Source: Callorhinus ursinus
Taxonomy: Eukaryota > Chordata > Mammalia > Carnivora > Otariidae
Direction: 5' to 3'
DNA length: 64,000 nt
Assembly (NCBI RefSeq): GCF_003265705.1
Contig: NW_020312817.1
Location: 54,068,794 to 54,132,793 of the forward strand
The notes beneath the pieces are model-generated. The model saw only the letters and a program-made list of their open reading frames with translations. It was not told the origin of the DNA and ran no database searches. Positions 55,001 through 59,728 of this stretch are shown in pieces. Made by a program: the position numbers and the translations under genes. Numbering within the stretch: the stretch's first letter is position 1; each line of letters opens with the position of its first letter.

Positions 55001-55883
55001 TTCCTCTCAGCATGAAGTGCTCTTTCCCCAGAGATCTGCCTGGCTAACTGCCTCTCTCCTTCTTAATCATGCTGACCACCCTTTGTAAAATCATCTCGCC
55101 TCCTCAAACGCCTGATCTCCCCTTAACCCATTCTTTTTTTTTTTTTTAATCTCATGGAACTCATCACTTTTTAACAAACCACATACTCTCCTTATTTATT
55201 ATTTTCTGTCTGTCCCCTTATCATCTAAGTTCCACATGCAGGGACTTATATCCGTTTTACTCACTGGTTGATTTCAAGTACCCCAAACAATATCTGGTAC
55301 ATAATAGATGCTCGGTAAATGTTGGTCGAACAAACAAATCAATTTGCCTGAAGGCAAATCCGCTGGCTCTGAGCCCTCACATTCAGCGTCACCATCAAGA
55401 CTGTGTCACCAGCCTTCACTTAAGGGCTGAGTTTAGGAAGCTCCTCAGTGCTCCCCTTGGGGCTTTGCACACCGAGGATCACCCTGTTCTCTCTGCGACG
55501 CAGTTTATGGATCTAAAAGCTGGTGGGGAGGAGAGAGGGGACACCTCTCGGACGGATCCTAGGGTGAAAGCCTGAGGATCTTTCCTCCCCCTGCGTCCGG
55601 CCAGGGGAGCCCTGCCAGTGGGGACCCACGGCCTGGCTGGTACCTGTGGCTTCGCCTCCTCTTCGTCCTTATAGTAGTAGAGCTGCTGCGCCCTCAGCAC
55701 GAAGTATCTCTGCTGCCAGTTCTTCACGATGGACCTCTGCTTCTTGAGCCAGCCCATCTTGATGGGCCTCTCCAGCGGGTTGGGGGCAGACGGCTGGTGG
55801 AGGGCGGCCATCTGCTCGCCGGTCATCACACTCCGGGACCGAGCTATGGAGAGGAACAGACAGGCAGGCTGGCTGAGGGACAT
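10679..55883 (-). CDS. ARHGAP25: ARHGAP25, Rho GTPase-activating protein 25 (whole gene, 10 coding exons)
   Basis: ARHGAP25 is a cytosolic and membrane-recruited GTPase-activating protein that speeds GTP hydrolysis by Rac in leukocytes, restraining phagocytosis, superoxide production and actin remodelling (known for the family). Seen here: ten exons join in phase through nine GT-AG introns to give 639 residues plus stop; human isoforms are about 640-645. In order: PH domain about 40-143 (start MGWLKKQ, C-terminal W135), RhoGAP domain about 150-345 with arginine finger R193 in GIFRLPG, the [10 protein letters not shown] block at 230-239 and NKMSVDNLA at 299-307, then a Ser/Pro-rich linker about 350-540 and a coiled coil about 540-632. 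The paralogues ARHGAP22 and ARHGAP24 are less similar, and both the N-terminus and the C-terminal KEPKADA match ARHGAP25. In human the gene lies between PROKR1 and BMP10; neither is visible here. No frameshift or internal stop was found. Confidence 0.97.
11142..11285 (+). repeat. duplicated (TATC)n microsatellite
   Basis: Two TATC arrays in tandem, each followed by the same tail, atctatctatattttcacc (ending near 11220 and 11285). The whole block, including its non-repeat tail, has been duplicated. Confidence 0.9.
11539..11735 (+). mobile_element. CanSINE, young-looking
   Basis: Near-consensus head (ggcgcctgggtggctcagtc) and a long A tail. A perfect 14-bp duplication, aagaatctgttggg, flanks it at 11525-11538 and 11736-11749. 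Confidence 0.95.
11943..12034 (+). mobile_element. 5'-truncated carnivore L1 3' end
   Basis: About 90 bp: caatgaatcatggaacac, aactaatgatgtaatg, then tggtgattaacagaac and an A tail. The duplication agaatttcactctgt / agaatttcattctgt flanks it. It is the same L1 3' end as 16250-16330 in reverse. Confidence 0.75.
12068..12094. repeat. poly-T tract
   Basis: A run of about 25 T with no attached element recognised. Confidence 0.8.
12340..12545 (+). mobile_element. MIR
   Basis: Shows gacccaggttcaaatctcag, then ttcttctgtaaaatgggg and a tail with gaagctcagagcaggcgc. Confidence 0.7.
13230..13675 (+). mobile_element. L2 LINE 3' end
   Basis: Reads cagtgaagccttcctgacc, tagcacactccaccatctga and ends tgtgctcaataaatatttt, the L2 3' end. 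Non-coding. Confidence 0.65.
14011..14543 (-). CDS. ARHGAP25: ARHGAP25 coding exon 9 (residues 394-571, Ser/Pro-rich linker)
   Basis: The largest exon, 533 bp, starts [16 protein letters not shown] and includes [35 protein letters not shown] and [11 protein letters not shown], and ends in the first coiled-coil heptads ([22 protein letters not shown]). Most of it is predicted disordered and is rich in Ser, Thr and Pro, with basic Arg-Lys-Arg-Thr and His-Arg-Arg-Thr sites that look like kinase targets. The STYDNVP motif is shared with ARHGAP22/24. The acceptor TTTCTAG sits directly before the exon and contains an in-frame stop. The donor is GTAAGT at 14010. Confidence 0.97.
14736..14935 (-). 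mobile_element. CanSINE
   Basis: Reverse copy ending ccacccaggcgcccc. The duplication cacaaggttattg lies before (about 14716-14728) and after (about 14935-14947). Confidence 0.93.
15130..15985 (+). mobile_element. L1M 3' region, split by a CanSINE
   Basis: Fossil L1 sequence: atggataaaggacaggatca, then ctttcgtgcattgctggtgg, tgggaatttatcccagaaat and aaggttattcattgcag. It is interrupted at 15420-15620 and carries no intact frame. Confidence 0.7.
15420..15620 (+). mobile_element. CanSINE inserted in L1M
   Basis: Head gggcacctgggtggctcag, of the older gtccaactcttgattttgg subtype. Flanked by tactgaaatatcag / tagtgaaatatcag. Confidence 0.92.
16245..16625 (-). mobile_element. carnivore L1 3' end with assembly gap
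   Basis: Reverse L1 3' end: caccatacattacatcatta, gtagtgttccatgattcac, then after the gap cagcaaccctcagtttg and aataccctccagttcca. The 100 Ns sit inside it, so its true length is unknown. Confidence 0.75.
16360..16459. other. assembly gap (100 N)
   Basis: Exactly 100 consecutive N, a conventional placeholder for a gap of unknown size. X-only frames here are artefacts. Confidence 0.98.
16745..17000 (+). mobile_element. MIR
   Basis: Shows gctggttaacctccctgag, aaagataagatgtggatgac and cccagaacagtgcctaccc followed by ttacaataaatag in MIR order. Confidence 0.6.
17921..18117 (-). CDS. ARHGAP25: ARHGAP25 coding exon 8 (residues 328-393, GAP tail and linker)
   Basis: The 197-bp exon encodes [19 protein letters not shown], closing the GAP domain, then a Pro/Ser/Lys-rich linker ([32 protein letters not shown]). 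The acceptor TTTCTTTCAG ends at 18118 and the donor GTAAGG begins at 17920. It leaves in phase 0. The RTDSFS motif resembles a phosphorylation site (inference only). Confidence 0.96.
18118..18932 (-). other. ARHGAP25: ARHGAP25 intron 7
   Basis: 815 bp, the shortest intron. A MIR-like stretch lies at about 18710-18870 (gtgtgaccattgggtcaatt, aacctctctgctctgctgtg, gaaaatgcttggcaaattgc). No other element was recognised. Confidence 0.9.
18933..19054 (-). CDS. ARHGAP25: ARHGAP25 coding exon 7 (residues 287-328, GAP domain end)
   Basis: The 122-bp exon encodes [18 protein letters not shown], then [16 protein letters not shown] and PAVIMRG. The NKMSVDNLA and GVNLIR segments form the conserved C-terminal GAP helices that line the Rho-binding face, with Asn305 and Asn313 at the conserved positions. 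The acceptor is CCACAG and the donor GTACAG at 18932. It leaves in phase 1. The exon is too short and frame-broken to show as a long open frame. Confidence 0.95.
19055..20533 (-). other. ARHGAP25: ARHGAP25 intron 6
   Basis: 1479 bp, GT-AG. Contains an L1M piece at 19720-20060 and a short (AAAAC)n run at 19618-19640; nothing else recognised. Confidence 0.9.
19720..20060 (+). mobile_element. L1M 3'UTR-type fragment
   Basis: Shows catagaaattatcaaataaa, attatggaatattacagagt and tgacatagggaaatgctcac, the typical end of old L1 copies. Confidence 0.55.
20534..20607 (-). CDS. ARHGAP25: ARHGAP25 coding exon 6 (residues 263-287, GAP domain)
   Basis: The smallest exon, 74 bp, encodes [15 protein letters not shown] then [10 protein letters not shown], the GAP helix typical of ARHGAP22/24/25. 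The acceptor CTCTTCCCAG ends at 20608 and the donor GTAAGA begins at 20533. It leaves in phase 2. Gly268 stands where human has Met (from memory). Confidence 0.95.
21013..21205 (+). mobile_element. CanSINE
   Basis: Near-consensus head ggggcgcctgggtggctcag and CT-rich tail. Flanked by aaccaaatactccaa / aaccgaataccccaa, a slightly decayed duplication. Confidence 0.93.
21455..21810. repeat. near-perfect 47-bp inverted repeat around a 262-bp spacer
   Basis: The left arm, 21455-21501, begins tgcctctagggtctgtag. The right arm, 21764-21810, is its reverse complement with 45 of 47 positions equal (C/T and T/C differences only). Homology stops sharply at both ends. No target-site duplication is seen outside (cagc before, ttac after). 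The spacer looks like ordinary, partly L2-like DNA. The family is not recognised; it could be a foldback element or a template-switch event. Confidence 0.85.
22136..22240 (+). repeat. direct duplication, copy A
   Basis: About 80% identical, same strand, to 23501-23604. Shared blocks include cattggattgt, acatccca, atgattggcttca and ttgctga. The family is unknown. Confidence 0.7.
22669..22858 (+). mobile_element. hAT-like DNA transposon relic, copy 1
   Basis: Shows tgctgtccagtacaacag, cacatttcaagtgcccaata and cagaatgttctgttgctct. The ends are inverted relatives of each other. Same family as 59533-59728; the exact family was not assigned. Confidence 0.6.
23501..23604 (+). repeat. direct duplication, copy B
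   Basis: Partner of 22136-22240, lying 137 bp from exon 5. No splice sites or shared reading frame suggest a duplicated exon. Confidence 0.7.
23741..23873 (-). CDS. ARHGAP25: ARHGAP25 coding exon 5 (residues 218-262, GAP domain)
   Basis: The 133-bp exon encodes [19 protein letters not shown] followed by [15 protein letters not shown] and ends NADEAK. It contains the RhoGAP hallmark [10 protein letters not shown] (K230, R234), used for GTPase contact and fold stability in the family. The acceptor follows a T-rich tract (TTTTTTGCAG) and the donor is the non-consensus GTTTGT at 23740. It leaves in phase 0. Confidence 0.96.
24716..25056 (+). mobile_element. non-autonomous hAT-like DNA transposon
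   Basis: Begins caggagtaggcaaaccatgg and ends tctgctgacccctgg, imperfect terminal inverted repeats of the well-known caggggtcggcaaac family. The interior is diverged and non-coding. No clear 8-bp duplication. Confidence 0.65.
26371..26542 (+). mobile_element. CanSINE, diverged
   Basis: Head gggcacctgggtggtgctg, body tgtgagatcaagccctggg and tail aataaataaataaatcttt. Older subtype with several substitutions. Confidence 0.9.
28688..28895 (-). CDS. ARHGAP25: ARHGAP25 coding exon 4 (residues 149-218, GAP core with arginine finger)
   Basis: The 208-bp exon starts [17 protein letters not shown] and holds the first half of the RhoGAP fold. The catalytic arginine finger is R193 in [10 protein letters not shown]. 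It ends ERPSFDR with R218 split (AG|A). The acceptor is CTCTTCCCAG and the donor GTACCC at 28687. The acceptor forces SG-A-VFGQ at the junction, placing an Ala between the PH and GAP domains. Confidence 0.97.
29147..29333 (+). mobile_element. CanSINE
   Basis: Head gggcgcctgggtggctcag. Flanked by aaataacaactcat on both sides (about 29131-29144 and 29340-29353). Confidence 0.94.
29355..29600 (-). mobile_element. MIR
   Basis: Reverse MIR: gtgctaagcactttgcacac, cccacgaggtagcagaattg, gtcagaattcaagcccagg and gtgctcttaaccacag. Confidence 0.75.
29724..29924 (-). mobile_element. CanSINE inserted in an L1M
   Basis: Reverse copy ending gccacccaggcgcccc. The duplication atgttttacta flanks it (29710-29720 and about 29926-29936), showing insertion into an older L1. 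Confidence 0.93.
29935..30230 (-). mobile_element. L1M 3' end fragment
   Basis: Reverse L1M: gccacagtgaacatgattat, tttccttagggcaaattccc and tagaattactaggtcaagtg, then tacactgcctccagcaaagc. No coding frame remains. Confidence 0.65.
32650..34460 (+). mobile_element. L2 LINE pieces (degraded)
   Basis: Scattered L2 blocks in order: ttgatactgttgattctcct, gctccttcctccacctgctc, cccgtctggttcaccatct and aatgttggagtgtcctggg. Interrupted by a TATC array. The long plus-strand open frames here are pyrimidine-rich accidents. Confidence 0.5.
33225..33296 (+). repeat. (ATCT)n microsatellite
   Basis: About 13 uninterrupted ATCT units with degenerate edges. Confidence 0.93.
35045..35250 (-). mobile_element. 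MIR
   Basis: Reverse MIR: ctcacttagtcctcataaga, aggtattattgttccatttt and acagatggataaactgagac. Confidence 0.7.
35500..35640 (-). promoter_or_regulatory. GC-box/CCAAT cluster in intron 3
   Basis: On the gene strand a CCAAT box (complement of cccattggcc, near 35560) is followed by GC boxes (complement of cccgccccgccc, near 35537). This is a promoter-like order in a locally GC-rich patch, and could serve an internal ARHGAP25 start or an enhancer. No initiator or exon was identified. Confidence 0.3.
36500..37118 (+). mobile_element. L2 LINE 3' end
   Basis: Shows ctattcctctggctgagata, tattagactgtgagctcctg, and the L2 end gcacagtgcttggcacatg. Confidence 0.7.
37140..37362 (+). mobile_element. CanSINE
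   Basis: Head ggggcgcctgtgtggctcat, old subtype. Flanked by aagtatctgtcttg on both sides (about 37126-37139 and 37362-37375). Confidence 0.93.
38409..38432 (+). repeat. 24-base poly-G run
   Basis: Uninterrupted G24 directly before the LTR-like repeat. The copy at 2712 has only ggggaagggagaaggg in the matching place. Could form a G-quadruplex; the length may be a sequencing artefact. Confidence 0.9.
38433..38975 (+). mobile_element. LTR-like repeat, copy 2 (family not assigned)
   Basis: Same blocks in the same order as 2712-3232, including ttttataataaac, gtcagaagcacaggtgacaa and cggaactgagttaaatt. Likely a solo endogenous LTR. Non-coding. Confidence 0.55.
39465..40030 (-). mobile_element. 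ancient interspersed repeat (family not assigned)
   Basis: Contains phrases common to many mammalian loci: tgtgtcaggcactgttta, gcaaagacctgcaaaaaagc, gtccctgaggcaggaacgtg and gatggtggtagtggaaatgg. Orientation is a guess. Confidence 0.4.
41900..42440 (-). mobile_element. carnivore L1 3' end with ORF2 tail
   Basis: Reverse L1. The 3'UTR starts tagttaacatatagtgtag. The minus-strand frame at 42140-42388 still reads [17 protein letters not shown], the C-terminal end of L1 ORF2, but most of the reading frame is missing. Confidence 0.85.
42986..43102 (-). CDS. ARHGAP25: ARHGAP25 coding exon 3 (residues 110-149, PH end)
   Basis: The 117-bp exon carries the last PH strands and C-terminal helix: [19 protein letters not shown], then [19 protein letters not shown], with the PH-typical W135. 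The acceptor is TTCCTCCAG and the donor GTAAGG at 42985. It leaves in phase 1; the last base G joins CC of the next exon to make Ala149. Confidence 0.96.
43987..44258 (-). repeat. ancient inverted duplication, left copy
   Basis: The reverse complement matches 44590-44855 by eye at about 70%: ctagctctcagg, atggactgac, taggttcaagagatca and ggaatttgaa all recur in order. The family is not recognised. Confidence 0.6.
44590..44855 (+). repeat. ancient inverted duplication, right copy
   Basis: Partner of 43987-44258, separated by about 330 bp that includes a reverse MIR (about 44280-44420). It is followed at once by a CanSINE. Confidence 0.6.
44862..45066 (+). mobile_element. CanSINE with altered head
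   Basis: Head ggggcgcccgagtggctgtt lacks the cagtc step. Flanked by aaaatggtaagt on both sides (about 44850-44861 and 45081-45092). Confidence 0.92.
45140..45293 (+). mobile_element. L2 LINE 3' end
   Basis: Shows ttagactgtgagctgcacgc and gtgcctggctcatagcaggt, ending caataaatctg. Confidence 0.65.
45755..45807 (+). repeat. (TG)n passing into CG/CA repeat
   Basis: About 13 TG units followed by gcgtgcgcgcacatgcacgt. Long alternating purine-pyrimidine DNA can adopt the Z form. Confidence 0.9.
46275..46500 (-). mobile_element. MIR
   Basis: Reverse MIR: tatatatcagtcactatgcc, tttcacagataaagaaacag, acagatagaaagcggcaggg and caggcactctaacctcacgg. Confidence 0.7.
47300..47387 (-). CDS. ARHGAP25: ARHGAP25 coding exon 2 (residues 81-110, PH middle)
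   Basis: The 88-bp exon encodes [19 protein letters not shown] and on to FEVIP, the middle strands of the PH domain. The acceptor TTTGATCTTTCAG ends at 47388 and the donor GTAGGC begins at 47299. It enters in phase 0 and leaves in phase 1; the split codon is Ala110. Human has Cys where Ser is read in the PGSTIK segment (from memory). Confidence 0.96.
47860..48045 (-). mobile_element. MIR
   Basis: Reverse MIR: ctaagcaccttgactatgtt, caaatgaggaacctgggaac, cccaatgtcacagagctagt. Confidence 0.7.
48205..48420 (-). mobile_element. MIR
   Basis: Reverse MIR: gtgctcagtgctttagcact, ctcattagatccccacggca, gcagacgaggtaatcaatac. Confidence 0.6.
48725..48876 (-). mobile_element. CanSINE, truncated at its 3' end
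   Basis: Reverse copy ending ggcacccaggcgcccc. It lacks the T-rich tail on its left. Flanked by taaggaaa on both sides. Confidence 0.85.
49206..49292 (+). repeat. GA-rich simple sequence
   Basis: Long purine tract (gaag, gaggag, gggga units) of about 85 bp on the plus strand. Confidence 0.8.
49630..50050 (-). mobile_element. MIR split by a CanSINE
   Basis: Reverse MIR halves at 49630-49722 (gtgccaggctctgtgctaaa) and 49918-50050 (ccactggagacatgaggaaa, tccaagatcacagcgctagt), separated by the SINE below. Confidence 0.75.
49723..49917 (+). mobile_element. CanSINE, youngest-looking copy
   Basis: Near-consensus head and body and an (AAAT)n tail. A perfect 15-bp duplication, aagaactctctgaag, flanks it at 49708-49722 and 49918-49932. 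Confidence 0.96.
51130..52905 (-). mobile_element. old L1M sequence, fragmented
   Basis: Reverse L1M pieces: cattataaacagcactgcac, then aagagataaccactattaac, gtgaactggccttttttgc, cagggtcaaagagtttgcat and ttaagtctttagtccatcca. Interrupted by a CanSINE. No intact frame. Confidence 0.6.
51868..52085 (+). mobile_element. CanSINE inserted in L1M
   Basis: Head gggcacctgggtggctcat and a long (AAAT)n tail. Flanked by ttatctacatcagtctta / ttatctacaccagtctta. Confidence 0.93.
52910..53390 (+). mobile_element. L1M 3' end fragment
   Basis: Forward L1M: aggatgtccacttaactctt, tagaaaattaaataaattat, and ccatacagtagattattctg. Confidence 0.55.
53551..53577. repeat. perfect 12-bp hairpin after a poly-A run
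   Basis: The arms aaagcttcttct and agaagaagcttt are exact reverse complements around a 3-nt loop (cct). They directly follow about 20 A. Confidence 0.85.
54650..55335 (+). mobile_element. L2 LINE 3' end
   Basis: Shows gtgtcccctttctgctcag, ctctgttgctcccacactga, cctttgcactggctttcct and the end atgctcggtaaatgttggt. Confidence 0.7.
55644..55883 (-). CDS. ARHGAP25: ARHGAP25 coding exon 1 (residues 1-80, PH start)
   Basis: The ATG at 55883-55881 opens [10 protein letters not shown], matching the shorter-start human isoform. The exon encodes the variable N-terminus, the [10 protein letters not shown] segment and the first PH strands ([21 protein letters not shown], split here only by description), ending KPQ in phase 0. 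The donor GTACCA follows at 55643. It is the first ATG in a frame that stays open upstream to 56243, so the start is chosen by similarity to the human isoform and by being the first in-frame ATG. A second use of the exon starts at the internal acceptor at 55844-55845. Confidence 0.93.
55844..55862 (-). promoter_or_regulatory. ARHGAP25: internal splice acceptor inside exon 1 (alternative first exon junction)
   Basis: On the gene strand a pyrimidine-rich run, tgcctgttcctctccatag, precedes CTCGGTCCCGG. The AG is at 55845-55844. The long human isoform has a different N-terminus that joins at this very point (...I-A-RSRS), needing an upstream exon ending in phase 1. Used this way, the exon is 55644-55843 (200 bp). 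Confidence 0.65.
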
Positions 55884-55984
55884 GAAGCGGCGTGCGGGGG
55901 CGGGGGTGGGGGAGAGTGCGGCGCCGAGGCCACAGAGGAAGCCCCAAGGGGCCGAGAGGCTGGCTGCGCCCCAGCCGGGCCGGC

Positions 55985-56194
55985 TCAGGGGGCCCGGCCT
56001 GCGGGAGGCACGAAGCCCCGGGCGGCCGAGAGGCAGCCGAGCGGCCTGCTCCGGGCGCGGGCCGGCCAGGGACCGGGAAGCCGGCGACAGCCAGAGGCCC
56101 GACGCACACGCAGTCCGGCGCCCGGCGCCGGCCCCGTCATTCTGCAAAGAGAAAGGCTGGCTGGAGCCTTCCGAAGAGGAAGTGGCCGCAGCAT
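55985..56194 (-). other. upstream ORF in the ARHGAP25 leader
   Basis: An ATG-started frame of 69 codons (MLRPLPLRKAPAS...) ends about 100 bp before the main ATG. If transcription starts above 56194 it would be a uORF that could lower translation. It looks like no known protein and its composition simply follows the GC-rich DNA. Confidence 0.3.
56173..56184 (+). promoter_or_regulatory. PU.1 (SPI1)-type ETS site
   Basis: Reads gaagaggaagtg on the plus strand, nearly identical to the PU.1 consensus (purine-rich run, then GAGGAAGT). It lies about 290 bp upstream of the exon 1 ATG. ARHGAP25 is expressed mainly in blood cells, so control by PU.1 is plausible; occupancy is an inference. Confidence 0.5.
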
Positions 56195-57059
56195 CTGACA
56201 AAAGGTGCTTCCTTTTTCCTGCGTGGGAGTCGGTATCTGACAAGAGAAAGAGAAAACGGTGCCCGCTCGGAGGGTTCAGGGAGTCCTACGCAGCTGCAGA
56301 GGCAGCCGGAAGCTGGCCGGGCACTGTCCCCAAAGCAGGACCTGGCGCCCCGCAGCGTCCCTCCGCAGCAGACCCCGAGCCCCTGGCCCGCTCCACGCCC
56401 CCACCGTGCAGGAAGCTGGCCCTTCCGGAGTGCTCCTGCCAAGTGTCATCCATTGCCACTCTGTCCCTGGCCCTCTGAGCGTATTTAGAGCCCTTTATGC
56501 TCCACCGGGGGCCTCACCGTAGCTGCTTTCCTACCACGGGACCTGTCGGGTGGGCCCTTCCCTGGGCCGACGACACACAAGGACTCAATGGGAAACGCAT
56601 CTGCCAGCAGAACACAGAAGGGGAATTTGAATCCAGACCCTCATGTTTTCACACCAGAGCGCTGCTGTCACCCGATCAGGTCCAGGTGTCCACAGCTCGT
56701 CTCCAGGGTAACTCCCAGCCCCGGATAGCGGTCTCCTTTCCTTCCCTCCACAGCGACGGGTCTGCAGGCCTGTGGTCCGGCTGGTATATGTCTTCTGAGC
56801 CCCACCTCCTTTCTTTCCCTGCCAGTTCTACGGTACCCTTCTACAGACGTCCACCACATGGGAGCACCAGGCCCCAATCACGTGCTGCCACCCCCGAGTG
56901 CCTGCACTCCTGTTCTTGCTGGAAGAAGTCTCTGTCTTATAGCCCCTTTCTTCAGCTTTTGTGGGTCCCCGGAACATTCATGACACAGCTGAATGCAGCC
57001 AACTTCACTTTGGCCAGTTTCTCCCAGCCTGGTTGGAGACCAGCTCTTCCTTTCCTGGC

Positions 57060-57290
57060 TCTTAGACCCTTGAGTCCAGTACACAAATTCTCTGAGCCTC
57101 CGTTTCCTCGCTTGTTAAACTAGGGTAATGACAGTCCCTACTCTATGGAATCATTGTAGAGATTAAACAAGCTAACATATATAAACATATATAACTTGGA
57201 CATATATAACTTGTCCCAAGGGAAGCAAAAGTGACTCGTTCATTTTATCAACAGGTAACGTTGCTTCCGCTACAAGGTTGGAGATCATCT
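57060..57290 (+). mobile_element. MIR
   Basis: Shows ctctgagcctccgtttcctc, aaactagggtaatgacagtc and gattaaacaagctaacat. Confidence 0.6.
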
Positions 57291-59532
57291 CTGAGAGCTT
57301 CCTAAACTTCCCTGTGCTTTCAAGGTGTCGCTCCATCATCAAGCTTCCTCTCTTCCTTCATTCCTATCTTTAATGCATTGAATCAACAACCTTTCCCATT
57401 GCTTTTGATTTCTTTCTTTCTATCTCCTTCTATGCCTATGGCTTTCAACCTTTATTTCTGTTCATGGCATACTTTCAAATACCAGAATTTTATATGGCAT
57501 CACAGACTAATTGTATTCAGAGTTATCACCCTATTTATGTGTTTTACCCTTCAGTCCTATATGGCCGTCTGAAGACGACTCTGCTCCCTTGATCCTCACA
57601 AGGAGCCTATGTTCCTGTCACATCCCTTGTAGCCTGTGATCACCCCTCACCTCCCACCAGGGACTGGAGAGGCCATACTATGTTGGACACCAGAGGACAA
57701 AGCATACTCGGTTCAACCTTCTCTTGGGCAGACATCATCATAACAGTGCATAAGCCCGGTTGTAGTAAAAAGTAACTCGACATTTTGATGACAAGTTGGC
57801 AGCATGCTTGCAAAGGGTTTGCTTTATATCAGTGTGTCCTGACACCCCAGTTAAGAATTTTATCTTAGATCTTGCTCCTCAGTTAACTACTGTCTTCATG
57901 ATCTCCCACCTGTAGTTCAAACAACAACCACACTGAGGCTAGTCACGTACTCTAAGGCTGTGTACATGATCTAAAGGAATGATAGGAGGGTCTTGGCAGG
58001 AATAAAATGGGAGGAAGGAATTTGAAGAACGGTGTACAGCTCTGTGTCTCTCTAGATCAGAGACCGTAACTTGTGAAGACTCCTATCTGTCCTAGAAAAG
58101 GGCAGATAATAGACAGAGATGAAAAAGAATGTTCGCACCCACAACCTTTAGAGAAAATGGAGGAGTGAGGCATTCTGGCAAATTCAGGGGTGTTCTCCTT
58201 CACCCCAATAGCCTCAGCATAGCCCAGCCATTCTCCTAAAGTAGCATTGGTATGACCATTCACCTGAAGTAGCATCGGACTAGGGAGGGAGGGCCACCCT
58301 CCAAACAGAGCCATAATGAGGGAGCTTCACTTGGCTTCTGGGTGATGCCAACAAATGAAGCCAGCCCAGAAAAGGATAGAAACAAGCAGATGCCACACAA
58401 TGGTTATGAGGACTCAGGCCTCCTGAACCATCCCCAGAGACCCAAAGAAATTGTTAGAACCATGATGGGAGAAACTAACGGGGGATGGGGGAAACAGACG
58501 CCAAAAAGACACTGTAGATTGAAGAGAATTAACTCAACATGGAATTTGGTTGCTGGAACATTATTCTGTGGTTAATTCTGTGAAATTTTTATGCTCTGTT
58601 GTGGCAAAAACGATGACAAAAACAAATACACAAAAACAAAACCTCCTCTAGAAACATCTGTGCTTTACAGAATGGCCTAGCAAAGGCAAGAGGAGGTATG
58701 AGGATCTTATGTTCTCGGACTTGGCCAAGAGGGACTTGGATGCCCTTGGGACTGGTAGGCAACCATCTTTTCTGTCTGCATATGGTCAAGGCCTTGACTA
58801 ACCATCTTTTATATTCCAGAAATGATACCATTCACCCAGACATCCACCCAGTGCTTCTGGAGGGCCTGTTACCATCCTCATCGTGGGTGGTATGACTACC
58901 CACCGTGTGTCACGCTTACAAGTCGGAGTGTGGATAGCCCAGTACAAGCCTCCACACTGCTGGAATTAGCCCCAAACACTGGGGAGGTGAGAGCTGGGCT
59001 TCCAGTGAACCAGTGACTAAGCAGGGGAGCTTTCTGTCCCATGTCAGAACCATCTCCCACGTTGGCCTTCAGCATCGCTCATCAGTCAGACCTATCCTGA
59101 GATGATTCAAATATCAGGGAAGGAAGCCTGGTGGGCTTTGAGTCCGACTTGTTTTTGGCTAAGTTTCCTTGTTAATTCCTTTGAACAGTCTCTCTTCTTT
59201 GTGGGTGTGACTTGTTCCCAGATAAAGTAAACAAAGAAATCTGTTACTATTAATGGAGCTGTTTCTCATAAAGAAAATAATAACTGTGATAAGCTTCACT
59301 TGTGAGCCAGTCCCTGCACACTGAGTGCACGCTCCCAGCCCTGTGGGAAGGAGATCTGAGCCAGCCTGTGGGTTGGAGAGCAGGCTGCAGGCAGACCAGG
59401 CAAGGCAGGAAGTCAGAAAGCAGTTGCTAAGCGTTTACAGAACACTCTGGGGAAGTGGGAAGCGAGGGCCTCAGTAAAGTCAGAAACCCACCCTGACTTT
59501 AGTAGAGAGAGAAAGAAGCCCCTCTGACTGTG

Positions 59533-59728
59533 CTGTTCAAAACAGTAGCCACTTGCTATTTGTGGCTATGTACATGTAAATGAATTACAGTGTATTAAAT
59601 TTAGTTCCTCAATCACACCAGCTACATTTCAAGTGCTCAGTAGCCCCGAGTGGCTCTTGGCTACAGGATTGGACAACACAGATAGAGAACATTTCCATCA
59701 GCACAGAAAGTTCTATTGGTCAGCACTT
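59533..59728 (+). mobile_element. hAT-like DNA transposon relic, copy 2
   Basis: Shows gtagccacttgctatttgtg, acatttcaagtgctcagtag and gaacatttccatcagcacag. Same family as 22669-22858. Confidence 0.65.

Larger units (their letters stand above)
47388..55643 (-). other. ARHGAP25: ARHGAP25 intron 1
   Basis: 8256 bp, GT-AG. MIRs at 47860-48420, three CanSINEs, a GA-rich tract, a large block of old L1 (51130-53390), a hairpin and an L2. No further exon was recognised. Confidence 0.9.
55884..56260 (-). promoter_or_regulatory. ARHGAP25: CpG-rich promoter/5'UTR region of the short-start ARHGAP25 transcript
   Basis: The sequence immediately upstream of exon 1 is very GC-rich with frequent CpG, unlike the AT-rich flanks, and no TATA box stands out. 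ETS-type GGAA cores cluster near 56173-56220, including a strong PU.1-like site. This is consistent with a TATA-less leukocyte promoter. The start site itself is inferred, not seen. Confidence 0.55.

Noticed and set aside
55669..56109. 146-codon minus-strand frame in the promoter/exon 1
   Set aside because: Alternative frame of exon 1 and its GC-rich leader; begins at a non-ATG codon.
56497..57123. 208-codon ATG-started frame divergent from the ARHGAP25 promoter
   Set aside because: No recognisable domain; its end runs into a MIR, and GC-rich promoter DNA often lacks stops. It could only be revived by transcript evidence.
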